NCBI RefSeq assembly: GCF_001654985.1
Contig: NZ_LXEU01000037.1
Coordinates: 28,888-92,887, forward strand
Origin: Kluyvera georgiana ATCC 51603
GTDB taxonomy: Bacteria; Pseudomonadota; Gammaproteobacteria; Enterobacterales; Enterobacteriaceae
Reading direction: 5' to 3'
Length of the DNA stretch: 64,000 nucleotides
Shown here: one piece after another, positions 10,961 through 18,436 of the stretch
Position numbering within the stretch: position 1 is the stretch's first letter
Layout of the letters: each line of letters begins with the position of its first letter
Position numbers and translations under genes: made by a program
The notes under the pieces: model-generated
Told to the model about the DNA's origin: nothing
Databases searched by the model: none
Seen by the model: the letters and a program-made list of their open reading frames with translations, nothing else

Positions 10961-11013
10961 TCGAGCATTTATCGAAAGCATTACCGCGCGTTTTGCGGCA
11001 TATATCGACTTTC

Positions 11014-11892
11014 TTACCGGCTTGCGTCGTGGGCCAACTGGCGCAGGCACGCGAGCAGCCGCTGCAACGGGCTCCCCTCGACTGGCGGCTCGCGGGCGAT
11101 TAGGGAAATCTGGCGATAGAAGGCTGGCTCCAGCGGCACCGAATGCAGCGGCTGGGCCAGCGTTTTGAGCGTCAGCTCTGGCAGAAGCGCGATGCCCAAC
11201 CCCTGATGGATAAAGCTCATTGCGGTGCTGGGGTGATTAAATTCGTACTTAATTTGCGGTGTCATATTCATACCAGCAAACAGCGACATAATGCTCATTT
11301 CGTAGCGCCCTTTACTGACAATAAGCGGCTCGTCGCGCAGTGCGCTGAGCGAGACCTGCTTTTGCGCCGCAAAAGGGTGATGCTCGGGGACCACCACGGT
11401 AAACCGGTCTTTATATATCGGGGTGACAAACATGCCTTCTGCCGGAATATGCACAAAACCCGCGTCGATATCATTATTGCGAATCGCCTCAATAATCTCC
11501 GCGCTGTTCGCTTCGTGAGGCACAATTTTTATATTCGGATGATGTTGCTCAAAGTAGCGCACCACTGCGGGCAGCACGCTGGCGCAAATACTGGGGAAGC
11601 AACCAATGCGGAGCAGACGCTGCGGCGTCTTTTTTTCCTGTTCGGCAATTTCCTTCACCGCGTGAACTTCGCTCATTAACCGGTGCAGGTGAGCGACGAT
11701 ACGCTCGCCCGCGGGCGTCAGGCAAATCGCTTTACGCCGCTCGCGCAGCATAATAGCGACCCCCAGCTCCTCTTCCAGCGCCGAAATAGCCTGGCTGACC
11801 GCCGATTGCGTCATAAACAGGCGTTTACCGGCCTCGGTGAATCCACCGCACTCCAGTACCGTAAGCAGCGCGTTGATTTGGGTGAGTGTCAT
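11014..11892 (-). CDS. LysR-type transcriptional regulator
   Basis: This 292-residue protein is a typical LysR regulator. The N-terminal winged helix-turn-helix reads INALLTVLECGGFTEAGKRL then MTQSAVSQAISALEEELGV (residues 6-45). The effector-binding domain begins near residue 92 (RLLRIGCFPSICASVLPAV), and YEFNHPSTAMSFIHQGLGIALLPE is the usual C-terminal signature. It is divergent from the MFS gene at 12079, the classic arrangement for a LysR protein controlling its neighbour. The effector is unknown. It is not the E. coli gene at this place (glpT/glpQ), so the pair is an accessory module. Confidence 0.92.
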   Translation of the reverse strand: MTLTQINALLTVLECGGFTEAGKRLFMTQSAVSQAISALEEELGVAIMLRERRKAICLTPAGERIVAHLHRLMSEVHAVKEIAEQEKKTPQRLLRIGCFPSICASVLPAVVRYFEQHHPNIKIVPHEANSAEIIEAIRNNDIDAGFVHIPAEGMFVTPIYKDRFTVVVPEHHPFAAQKQVSLSALRDEPLIVSKGRYEMSIMSLFAGMNMTPQIKYEFNHPSTAMSFIHQGLGIALLPELTLKTLAQPLHSVPLEPAFYRQISLIAREPPVEGSPLQRLLACLRQLAHDASR

Positions 11893-12078
11893 TAGATATC
11901 TCTAATTAAACTTATTAAAATGATTAATTTTACTAATTAAATAGCGATGCCTATTATTTTTCAACGGACTTAATCACAAAATCACGCACGCGATTATTTT
12001 TATTGGTGATGCATTCTTAAATTTATATATTTAAGGTGAATGCATTGCCGCGCGCCGTAGGGACAAGGTTGCAAATCA
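11893..12078. promoter_or_regulatory. AT-rich divergent control region with palindrome
   Basis: This 186-base region between the LysR and MFS genes is strikingly AT-rich compared with its surroundings. It holds several TAATTA repeats beside the LysR start (11893-11940). At 12010-12044 there is a large imperfect palindrome: TGCATTC-TTAAAT on the left and ATTTAA-GGT-GAATGCA on the right, around TTATAT. The palindrome lies 35-69 bases before the MFS start codon. Its position suits an operator or promoter for the MFS gene; binding of the LysR protein is inferred. Confidence 0.6.
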
Positions 12079-13269
12079 ATGAAAGAAAAATTGTGGACTA
12101 AGGATTTTTGGGCCATCACGATTATTAGCTTTATTATTTTCTTCGTATTTTATGTCCTCCTGACGTTACTCCCGATTTATATAGCCGATAATCTGCACGC
12201 CACCGCCGATAAGGCCGGCCTGTTGGTCACGTGCTTCCTCGCCGCTGCGATTGTCGTGCGCCCCTTTGCCGGGCAGTGGGTGGGGAAATATTCGAATAAA
12301 ACGATTCTGGTGCTTTCCTCTCTGGCGTTTTTGGTTGTCACCGCGCTGTATCCATTTTGCCATTCTATTGAAGCGCTGCTGTTTATTCGCGTGCTGCACG
12401 GAATAACCTTCGGGATTATTACGACGGTAAAAGGGACTATCTCCGCACGGTTAATACCCGCCTCCCGACGTGGGGAGGGCATCAGCTTTTTCTCTTTAGC
12501 AATGGGTCTGGCGATGGTCGTGGGGCCGTGGATTGGTCTGAACATGGCGCGCCATAGCGCGTTCAGCCAGGCGTTCTGGATGTGTACGGCGGTGGCGACT
12601 ATTGGCATTGTGTTGTCGTTGATGGTACGTGTACCGCCAGTCATTCGTCATGCGGACGGTTCGCAGCCGAAGCTTGGCTTCTCCGCCATGTTTGATAAAG
12701 CCGCGATGCCGTTTGCCATGGTCACCTTCTTTATGACCTTCTCCTACGCTGGGGTCTCTGCCTTCCTGGCGCTGTATGCCCGTGAGCTGGACCTGATGGC
12801 CGCCGCCAGTAATTTCCTGCTGTGCTATGCGGTGTTTCTGATGATTTGCCGCGCGTTTACCGGCAATGTGTGTGACAAAAAGGGACCGAAATATGTGGTC
12901 TATCCATGTCTGTTCGCTTTTACCGTTGGCCTGGTAGTGCTGGGCTATACCCATGGCAGCGTGTCGATGATTCTCGCAGGCGCGTTGATTGGCATCGGTT
13001 ATGGTTCGGTCACGCCTATCTTCCAGACGCAGATTATCAGTTCGGTTGAACCGCATAAAATTGGCGTCGCCAACTCGCTGTTCTTTAATGCGATGGATGC
13101 CGGGCTGGCGATTGGCGCATTTGTGATGGGGCTGATGGTGGAAGGGGTAGGCTACCGGGCGATTTACCTGGTCGGTGCGGTGCTGGTGGTGCTGGCGGGC
13201 GCGCTGTATATCGCGCAGATGAAACGCCGGGGCGCGATGCCGTTAGTTAGCGCACACGAAGTGCACTAA
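12079..13269 (+). CDS. Major facilitator superfamily transporter
   Basis: This 396-residue membrane protein has about 12 predicted hydrophobic segments and MFS signatures: FAGQWVGKYSNKT fits the loop 2-3 motif (G-x-x-x-D/G-x-x-x-K/R), and GIGYGSVTPIFQT is typical of drug- and metabolite-efflux members. It looks like a DHA1-type exporter; similarity to metallophore or drug exporters is an impression only. It is divergent from a LysR gene. Its stop codon ends three bases from the yfaE stop on the other strand, so the two genes converge without a visible terminator between them. Confidence 0.88.
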   Translation: MKEKLWTKDFWAITIISFIIFFVFYVLLTLLPIYIADNLHATADKAGLLVTCFLAAAIVVRPFAGQWVGKYSNKTILVLSSLAFLVVTALYPFCHSIEALLFIRVLHGITFGIITTVKGTISARLIPASRRGEGISFFSLAMGLAMVVGPWIGLNMARHSAFSQAFWMCTAVATIGIVLSLMVRVPPVIRHADGSQPKLGFSAMFDKAAMPFAMVTFFMTFSYAGVSAFLALYARELDLMAAASNFLLCYAVFLMICRAFTGNVCDKKGPKYVVYPCLFAFTVGLVVLGYTHGSVSMILAGALIGIGYGSVTPIFQTQIISSVEPHKIGVANSLFFNAMDAGLAIGAFVMGLMVEGVGYRAIYLVGAVLVVLAGALYIAQMKRRGAMPLVSAHEVH

Positions 13270-13272
13270 CCG

Positions 13273-13527
13273 TTACATCTCGATTTCGATATCGCCTTTT
13301 GCCCTGCAGCAGCAGGGCAAAATTTCGTCCGGCTGAATAAAGGCCAGCGGTTCGGTCAACCAGTCAACCTGACCGGAGACCAGCCGCGTGCGGCAGGAAC
13401 CGCAGTAACCTTCGCGACACTGGTACTCCACCTCAACATTGTGAGACTCCAGCGTTGCCAGCAGGGAAGGGTGTTCATCCTGGCACAGTAGCCGTGTGCC
13501 AGTGATGCGCAGAAAAACGCGGCTCAT
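13273..13527 (-). CDS. yfaE: YfaE, 2Fe-2S ferredoxin for NrdB maintenance
   Basis: This 84-residue plant-type ferredoxin matches E. coli YfaE, which helps regenerate the diferric-tyrosyl radical cofactor of NrdB. The cluster motif CREGYCGSC-x(n)-CCC is present (CREGYCGSCRTRL near residue 37 and LPCCCRAKG near 70). The start MSRVFLRITG, one base after the nrdB stop, gives the normal family length; a longer upstream frame runs inside nrdB and is ignored. It is the last gene of nrdAB-yfaE. Confidence 0.94.
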   Translation of the reverse strand: MSRVFLRITGTRLLCQDEHPSLLATLESHNVEVEYQCREGYCGSCRTRLVSGQVDWLTEPLAFIQPDEILPCCCRAKGDIEIEM

Positions 13528-13528
13528 A

Positions 13529-14659
13529 TCAAAGCTGGAAGTTGCTGAGATCGTCAGTATCGACTTCCGAGTCAATCTGCCCAACCAGATAAGAGCTGAC
13601 TTCCACTTCCTGCGGTGCAACCTGCACGTTATCAGAAACCAGCCAGGTGTTGATCCACGGAATCGGGTTAGAGCGCGTCTGGAACGGCAGATCCAGCCCC
13701 ACCGCCTGCATACGGATATTGGTGATGTACTCAACGTACTGACACAGGATATCGCGGTTCAGACCAATCATTGAGCCATCGCGGAACAGATAGTCGGCCC
13801 ACTCTTTTTCCTGCTGGGCGGCCTGCACGAACAGGTCGTAGCACTCTTGCTTGCACTCTTCGGCAATTTCCGCCATTTCCGGGTCATCCGCGCCGCTGCG
13901 CAGCAGGTTCAGCATGTGCTGAGTGCCGGTCAGGTGCAGCGCTTCGTCGCGAGCGATAAGACGAATGATTTTGGCGTTGCCTTCCATCAGCTCGCGCTCG
14001 GCGAAGGCGAAGGAGCAGGCAAAGCTGACGTAGAAGCGAATGGCTTCCAGCGCGTTGACGCTCATCAGGCAGATATACAGCTTTTTCTTCAGCTCGCGCA
14101 GGTTCACGGTCACGGTTTTGCCGTTGACGGTGTGGGTGCCTTCGCCCAGCAGATGCCAGTAGCTGGTCATCTCGATCAGGTCGTCGTAATAGCTGGAGAT
14201 GCCTTCGGCGCGTTTCTGAATCTGTTCGTTGGTCACGATATCATCAAACACCACCGCCGGATCGTTGACGATGTTGCGGATGATGTGGGTGTAGGAGCGC
14301 GAGTGGATCGTTTCGGAGAACGCCCACGTTTCCACCCAGGTTTCCAGCTCAGGAATCGAGATCAGCGGCAGCAGCGCTACGTTCGGGCTACGGCCCTGGA
14401 TGGAGTCCAGCAGGGTCTGATACTTCAGGTTGCTGATGAAAATGTGCTTTTCGTGTTCCGGCAGTGCCTGATAGTCAATGCGGTCGCGGGACACGTCAAC
14501 TTCTTCCGGACGCCAGAAGAAGGAGAGCTGTTTTTCAATCAGCTTTTCGAAGATGTCATATTTCTGCTGGTCGTAGCGTGCCACGTTGACCGGCTGGCCA
14601 AAGAACATCGGCTCTTTGAGCTGATCGTTTTTCGTCTGTGAAAAAGTGGTGTATGCCAT
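13529..14659 (-). CDS. nrdB: NrdB, ribonucleotide reductase class Ia beta subunit
   Basis: NrdB houses the diiron-tyrosyl radical that starts catalysis in the aerobic ribonucleotide reductase. It has 376 residues and is nearly identical to E. coli NrdB. Iron ligands and the radical site fit known positions: [15 protein letters not shown] supplies Glu and His ligands, the radical Tyr lies in SSYYDDL, and [13 protein letters not shown] supplies further ligands. The C-terminal tail ([14 protein letters not shown]) is the NrdA-docking peptide. The ATG at 14659 is chosen for its match to MAYTTFSQ; three more codons upstream are in frame but unlikely. Confidence 0.97.
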   Translation of the reverse strand: MAYTTFSQTKNDQLKEPMFFGQPVNVARYDQQKYDIFEKLIEKQLSFFWRPEEVDVSRDRIDYQALPEHEKHIFISNLKYQTLLDSIQGRSPNVALLPLISIPELETWVETWAFSETIHSRSYTHIIRNIVNDPAVVFDDIVTNEQIQKRAEGISSYYDDLIEMTSYWHLLGEGTHTVNGKTVTVNLRELKKKLYICLMSVNALEAIRFYVSFACSFAFAERELMEGNAKIIRLIARDEALHLTGTQHMLNLLRSGADDPEMAEIAEECKQECYDLFVQAAQQEKEWADYLFRDGSMIGLNRDILCQYVEYITNIRMQAVGLDLPFQTRSNPIPWINTWLVSDNVQVAPQEVEVSSYLVGQIDSEVDTDDLSNFQL

Positions 14660-14775
14660 TGATGTCAATCCTGTCTGGAGAGTAATGCCGGATGGCGTTT
14701 ACTTACCTGCTTACAATATCATCGCAAATAAATCCGTACACCAAATAGGGTTTTAGGTGGGTACGGAAAGCAAAG

Positions 14776-14801
14776 GCCGGGTCAGCATAGCGCTGCCCGG
14801 C
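14776..14801 (-). terminator. Hairpin between nrdA and nrdB
   Basis: On the minus strand, GCCGGGCAGC-GCTAT-GCTGACCCGGC forms a strong hairpin with one bulge, a few bases after the nrdA stop and followed by a weak T-rich stretch (CTTTGCTTTCC). It may be a partial terminator or an mRNA-stabilising element that sets the NrdA:NrdB ratio. It resembles neither a canonical terminator nor a clear REP. Confidence 0.45.
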
Positions 14802-14809
14802 AATCATTA

Positions 14810-17095
14810 TTAGATCTTACAGGCGCCGCTTTCGCAGCCGTCGTCCTGAATGGACGGCACCAGATCGTCCTGCGCATCTTCCGCACCGTCGCGGGTGTTT
14901 TGATAGTACAGGGTCTTCACGCCGAATTTATAGGCGGTGAGCAGGTCTTTGAGCAGCTGCTGCATCGGTACTTTGCCTGACGGGAAGCGCGTCGGGTCAT
15001 AGTTGGTGTTGGCGGAGATCGCCTGGTCGATAAACTTCTGCATAATGCCGACCAGCTGCAGGTAGCCGTCGTTGTTCGGCATTTCCCACAGCAGTTCGTA
15101 GGCGTTGCCCAGGTGCTCATAGTCCGGCACGACCTGACGCAGAATACCGTCTTTCGACGCTTTGATGCTCACGTAGCCGCGCGGCGGCTCAATGCCGTTG
15201 GTGGCGTTGGAGATCTGTGAAGAGGTCTCGGACGGCATCAGCGCGGAGAGCGTGGAGTTACGCAGACCGTGGGTCTTGATGGACTCACGCAGCGCTTCCC
15301 AGTCGAGGTGCAGCGGCTCGTTGGTAATCGCATCCAGGTCTTTCTTGTAGGTGTCGATCGGCAGGATACCCTGGGCATAGGTGGTTTCGTTGAACCACGG
15401 GCACGCGCCTTGCTCTTTCGCCAGCTCGTTAGAGGCCTTCAGCAGGTAGTACTGAATGGCTTCGAAAGTCTGGTGGGTCAGGTTGTTGGCGCTGCCGTCG
15501 GAGTAGCGCTTGCCGTTTTTCGCCAGCCAGTAGGCGAAGTTGATAACGCCGATACCCAGCGTACGACGGCCCATCGCACCGCGCTGTGCGGCTTTGATCG
15601 GGTAGTCCTGGTAGTCCAGCAGGGCGTCCAGCGCACGCACGGCCAGCACGGCCAGCTCTTCCAGTTCAGCAAGGCTGCCGATGGCGCCCAGGTTGAATGC
15701 CGACAGCGTACACAGGGCGATTTCGCCGTTTTCGTCATTAACGTCGTCCAGCGGTTTGGTCGGCAGGGCGATTTCCAGGCACAGGTTAGACTGGCGCACC
15801 GGTGCAACGGCCGGGTCGAACGGGCTATGAGTGTTGCAGTGGTCAACGTTCTGAATGTAGATACGGCCGGTAGAGGCACGTTCCTGCATCATCAACGAGA
15901 ACAGGTCGACCGCTTTCACGCGCTGTTTACGGATGCTGTCGTCGTTTTCGTATTTCACGTACAGGCGCTCAAATTCATCCTGGTCGGCGAAGAACGCGTC
16001 GTACAGCCCCGGGACGTCGGACGGGCTGAACAGGGTGATGTCGCCGCCTTTCAGCAGACGGGTGTACATCAGCTTGTTGATCTGTACGCCGTAGTCCATG
16101 TGACGCACGCGGTTACCTTCAACGCCGCGGTTGTTTTTCAGCACCAGCAGGCTTTCCACTTCCAGATGCCACATCGGATAGAACAGCGTTGCCGCACCGC
16201 CGCGTACGCCGCCCTGAGAACAGGATTTCACCGCCGTCTGGAAGTGCTTGTAGAACGGGATACAGCCGGTGTGGAACGCTTCACCGCCGCGAATCGGGCT
16301 ACCCAGCGCACGAATGCGGCCGGCGTTGATACCGATACCGGCGCGCTGGGAAACGTATTTCACAATCGCGCTGGAGGTGGCGTTGATAGAATCCAGGCTG
16401 TCGCCGCACTCGATCAGTACGCAGGAGCTGAACTGACGGGTTGGGGTACGCACGCCGGACATAATCGGCGTCGGCAGCGAAATTTTGAAGGTGGAAACCG
16501 CATCGTAGAAGCGCTTCACGTAGCTCAGACGGGTTTCACGCGGGTAGTTAGAGAACAGGCATGCCGCCACCAGGATATAGAGGAACTGGGCGCTCTCGTA
16601 GATTTCGCCGGTGACGCGGTTCTGTACCAGGTATTTGCCTTCCAGCTGCTTAACGGCAGCGTAGGAGAAGGTCATGTCACGGTCGTGAACGATGAACGAG
16701 TCCATCTGCTTGAACTCTTCTTCCGTATAGTCTTCCAGCAGATGATTGTCGTATTTACCCAGGTCAACCATGTTTTTCACGTGGTCAAACAGCGCCGGCG
16801 GCTCGAACTGGCCGTAGGCTTTTTTGCGCAGGTGGAATACCGCCAGACGCGCGGCCAGGTACTGGTAGTCCGGCGCTTCACGGGAGATCAGGTCAGCAGC
16901 GGCCTTAATAATCGTTTCATGAATGTCAGACGTTTTAATTCCGTCGTAAAACTGGATGTGTGAACGCAGCTCGACCTGAGAGATCGACACGTTATGCAGC
17001 CCTTCCGCCGCCCAATCCAGCACGCGATGAATTTTGTCGAGGTTAATGCGCTCTGTGCGGCCGTCACGCTTCGTCACCAGCAGACTCTGATTCAT
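14810..17095 (-). CDS. nrdA: NrdA, ribonucleotide reductase class Ia alpha subunit
   Basis: NrdA is the catalytic subunit reducing ribonucleoside diphosphates to deoxyribonucleotides. It has 761 residues from MNQSLLVTKRDG, the same as E. coli. An N-terminal ATP-cone (residues about 5-95) provides activity control. The active-site region shows SSCVLIECGDS and NLCLEIALPT, which hold the redox cysteines, and the C-terminal CESGACKI carries the swinging-arm cysteine pair. An upstream in-frame start at 17146 lacks a ribosome site. Two NrdR-like boxes lie upstream. Confidence 0.97.
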   Translation of the reverse strand: MNQSLLVTKRDGRTERINLDKIHRVLDWAAEGLHNVSISQVELRSHIQFYDGIKTSDIHETIIKAAADLISREAPDYQYLAARLAVFHLRKKAYGQFEPPALFDHVKNMVDLGKYDNHLLEDYTEEEFKQMDSFIVHDRDMTFSYAAVKQLEGKYLVQNRVTGEIYESAQFLYILVAACLFSNYPRETRLSYVKRFYDAVSTFKISLPTPIMSGVRTPTRQFSSCVLIECGDSLDSINATSSAIVKYVSQRAGIGINAGRIRALGSPIRGGEAFHTGCIPFYKHFQTAVKSCSQGGVRGGAATLFYPMWHLEVESLLVLKNNRGVEGNRVRHMDYGVQINKLMYTRLLKGGDITLFSPSDVPGLYDAFFADQDEFERLYVKYENDDSIRKQRVKAVDLFSLMMQERASTGRIYIQNVDHCNTHSPFDPAVAPVRQSNLCLEIALPTKPLDDVNDENGEIALCTLSAFNLGAIGSLAELEELAVLAVRALDALLDYQDYPIKAAQRGAMGRRTLGIGVINFAYWLAKNGKRYSDGSANNLTHQTFEAIQYYLLKASNELAKEQGACPWFNETTYAQGILPIDTYKKDLDAITNEPLHLDWEALRESIKTHGLRNSTLSALMPSETSSQISNATNGIEPPRGYVSIKASKDGILRQVVPDYEHLGNAYELLWEMPNNDGYLQLVGIMQKFIDQAISANTNYDPTRFPSGKVPMQQLLKDLLTAYKFGVKTLYYQNTRDGAEDAQDDLVPSIQDDGCESGACKI

Positions 17096-17173
17096 GTGAT
17101 TTTTACCTGTCCGTGAAAAGGAAAATATCCCCCGATTTATCCACAATTGCGGTAGTCGTAAAACCTGTGGATA

Positions 17174-17221
17174 AATACTACATGTAGGGGTTCGTTGATT
17201 AATTGAACGCTATATGGTGAG
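17174..17221 (-). promoter_or_regulatory. Paired NrdR-like boxes upstream of nrdA
   Basis: Two 16-base near-palindromes, AATACTACATGTAGGG (17174-17189) and AACGCTATATGGTGAG (17206-17221), resemble the NrdR box (ACACWATATAWWGTGT-like). They are 32 bases apart start to start, about three helical turns, which is the spacing known for NrdR pairs in E. coli nrd promoters. NrdR repression of nrdA is therefore inferred. Confidence 0.6.
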
Positions 17222-17546
17222 TATTCTAGTCTGGATTCTTTTGAGTACAAGGGTTGATTTTGGCGTTAAATTGAGGTTGATAAAGCGTAAAAAACGCTAA
17301 GTCCACGGCGCGTAAGGGCTGGCGGGGATGTCAATAATATGCAAAAAAAAATGAAAATTTGATCGAGTGCTGATTTCTTCGGCGAAGGGGGAAATTGCGC
17401 AAATGATGCAGCGCAATTTCGTCGTAGTGACAATACTCATGATTGGTAGGCCTGATAAGCGAAGCGCCATCAGGCATTGCTGTCGGAATCATTGCCGGAT
17501 GGCGACGCTGACGCGTCTTATCCGGCCTACAGAGCGTGTTGGCTGC
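17222..17546. repeat. nrdA-ubiG gap with inverted repeat and REP pair
   Basis: No gene is visible here; E. coli K-12 carries the autotransporter gene yfaL at this place. The gap holds a perfect 10-base inverted repeat, GAAATTGCGC (17391-17400) and GCGCAATTTC (17411-17420), with a 10-base spacer. It also holds a BIME made of two facing REP-type units: GTAGGCCTGATAAGCG-like (17446-17475) and GCCGGATGGCGACGCTGACG-like ending in ATCCGGCCTAC (17494-17530). The REP pair probably acts as a transcription end or gyrase-binding element. Confidence 0.75.
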
Positions 17547-18275
17547 TTATTCGGCTTTTGCCGTGGTGTGCAGCATATAGTTAACGTCAACGCCCGGCGC
17601 CAGCTTGAAGCTGTTGGTGATTGGGTTGTAGTGCAGACCAATCATATGGCGCTCTTTCAGCACGGTCTGGTCAACCCAGCTCAGCAGTTCGGCGGGCTTG
17701 ATAAATTTCTTCACATCGTGCGTCCCCTTCGGCACCATGCGCAGAATGTATTCCGCGCCGACCACCGCCATCAGCCAGGACTTGCCGTTACGGTTAAGAG
17801 TAGAGAAGAACACCTGGCCGCCGGGTTTTACCAGCTGCGCGCAGGCTTTCACCACCGACTGCGGGTCCGGCACGTGTTCGAGCATCTCCATGCAGGTCAC
17901 CACATCATACTGACCGGCATGCTTTGCAGCGTGCTCTTCAACCGTCTCCTGGACGTACTCGACGGGAATGCCGGTTTCCAGTGAGTGCAGTTTCGCGACC
18001 TGCAGCGGCTCAAAGCCCATATCTAACCCGGTGACCGTCGCGCCTTCACGCGCCATGCTTTCGGCCAGAATGCCGCCGCCGCAGCCAACATCGAGCACCT
18101 TTTTACCGAACAGGCCGCCAGAACGTTCGGCGATATAGCCCAGACGCAGCGGGTTAATGCGGTGCAAAGGCTTAAATTCGCCTTCCAGATCCCACCAGCG
18201 TGACGCGACGGCCTCGAATTTGGCGATCTCTTCGTGGTCAACGTTGTGCGCTACCGCAGCTTTTTCGGCATTCAT
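17547..18275 (-). CDS. ubiG: UbiG, ubiquinone O-methyltransferase
   Basis: UbiG performs both O-methylations in ubiquinone synthesis using S-adenosylmethionine. It has 242 residues, as in E. coli. The SAM-binding motif I reads [15 protein letters not shown] (near residues 60-74), followed by GLDMGFEPL and [15 protein letters not shown]. The C-terminal part [16 protein letters not shown] is typical of UbiG and near the membrane-contact region. It is divergent from gyrA, as in E. coli. Confidence 0.97.
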   Translation of the reverse strand: MNAEKAAVAHNVDHEEIAKFEAVASRWWDLEGEFKPLHRINPLRLGYIAERSGGLFGKKVLDVGCGGGILAESMAREGATVTGLDMGFEPLQVAKLHSLETGIPVEYVQETVEEHAAKHAGQYDVVTCMEMLEHVPDPQSVVKACAQLVKPGGQVFFSTLNRNGKSWLMAVVGAEYILRMVPKGTHDVKKFIKPAELLSWVDQTVLKERHMIGLHYNPITNSFKLAPGVDVNYMLHTTAKAE

Positions 18276-18385
18276 GGGTGTTCCTGCTCCTTATTTCATT
18301 ATTGTCTGCGAGTATATCAGCACCGACGCGCGAATAAAGCGTCTGGCAGGTGCTAATGGGTTTACCTGTCTTTACGCTAATGTGT

Positions 18386-18391
18386 TATAAT
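18386..18391 (+). promoter_or_regulatory. gyrA promoter -10 element
   Basis: A perfect TATAAT lies 46 bases before the gyrA ATG, with a weak TTTACC/TTACCT-like -35 region about 17-19 bases upstream. Weak -35 spacing fits the supercoiling-sensitive gyrA promoter known in E. coli. A ribosome site AGAGGGA precedes the start codon. Confidence 0.6.
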
Positions 18392-18436
18392 TTGCGACCT
18401 TTGAATCCGGGAATACAGTAGAGGGATAGCGGTTAG

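Noticed and set aside
15269..16963. Long open frame (564 codons) antisense to nrdA
   Set aside because: It mirrors the strongly biased codons of nrdA, has a low-complexity Val/Phe/Gln/Arg composition typical of antisense shadows, and resembles no protein family.
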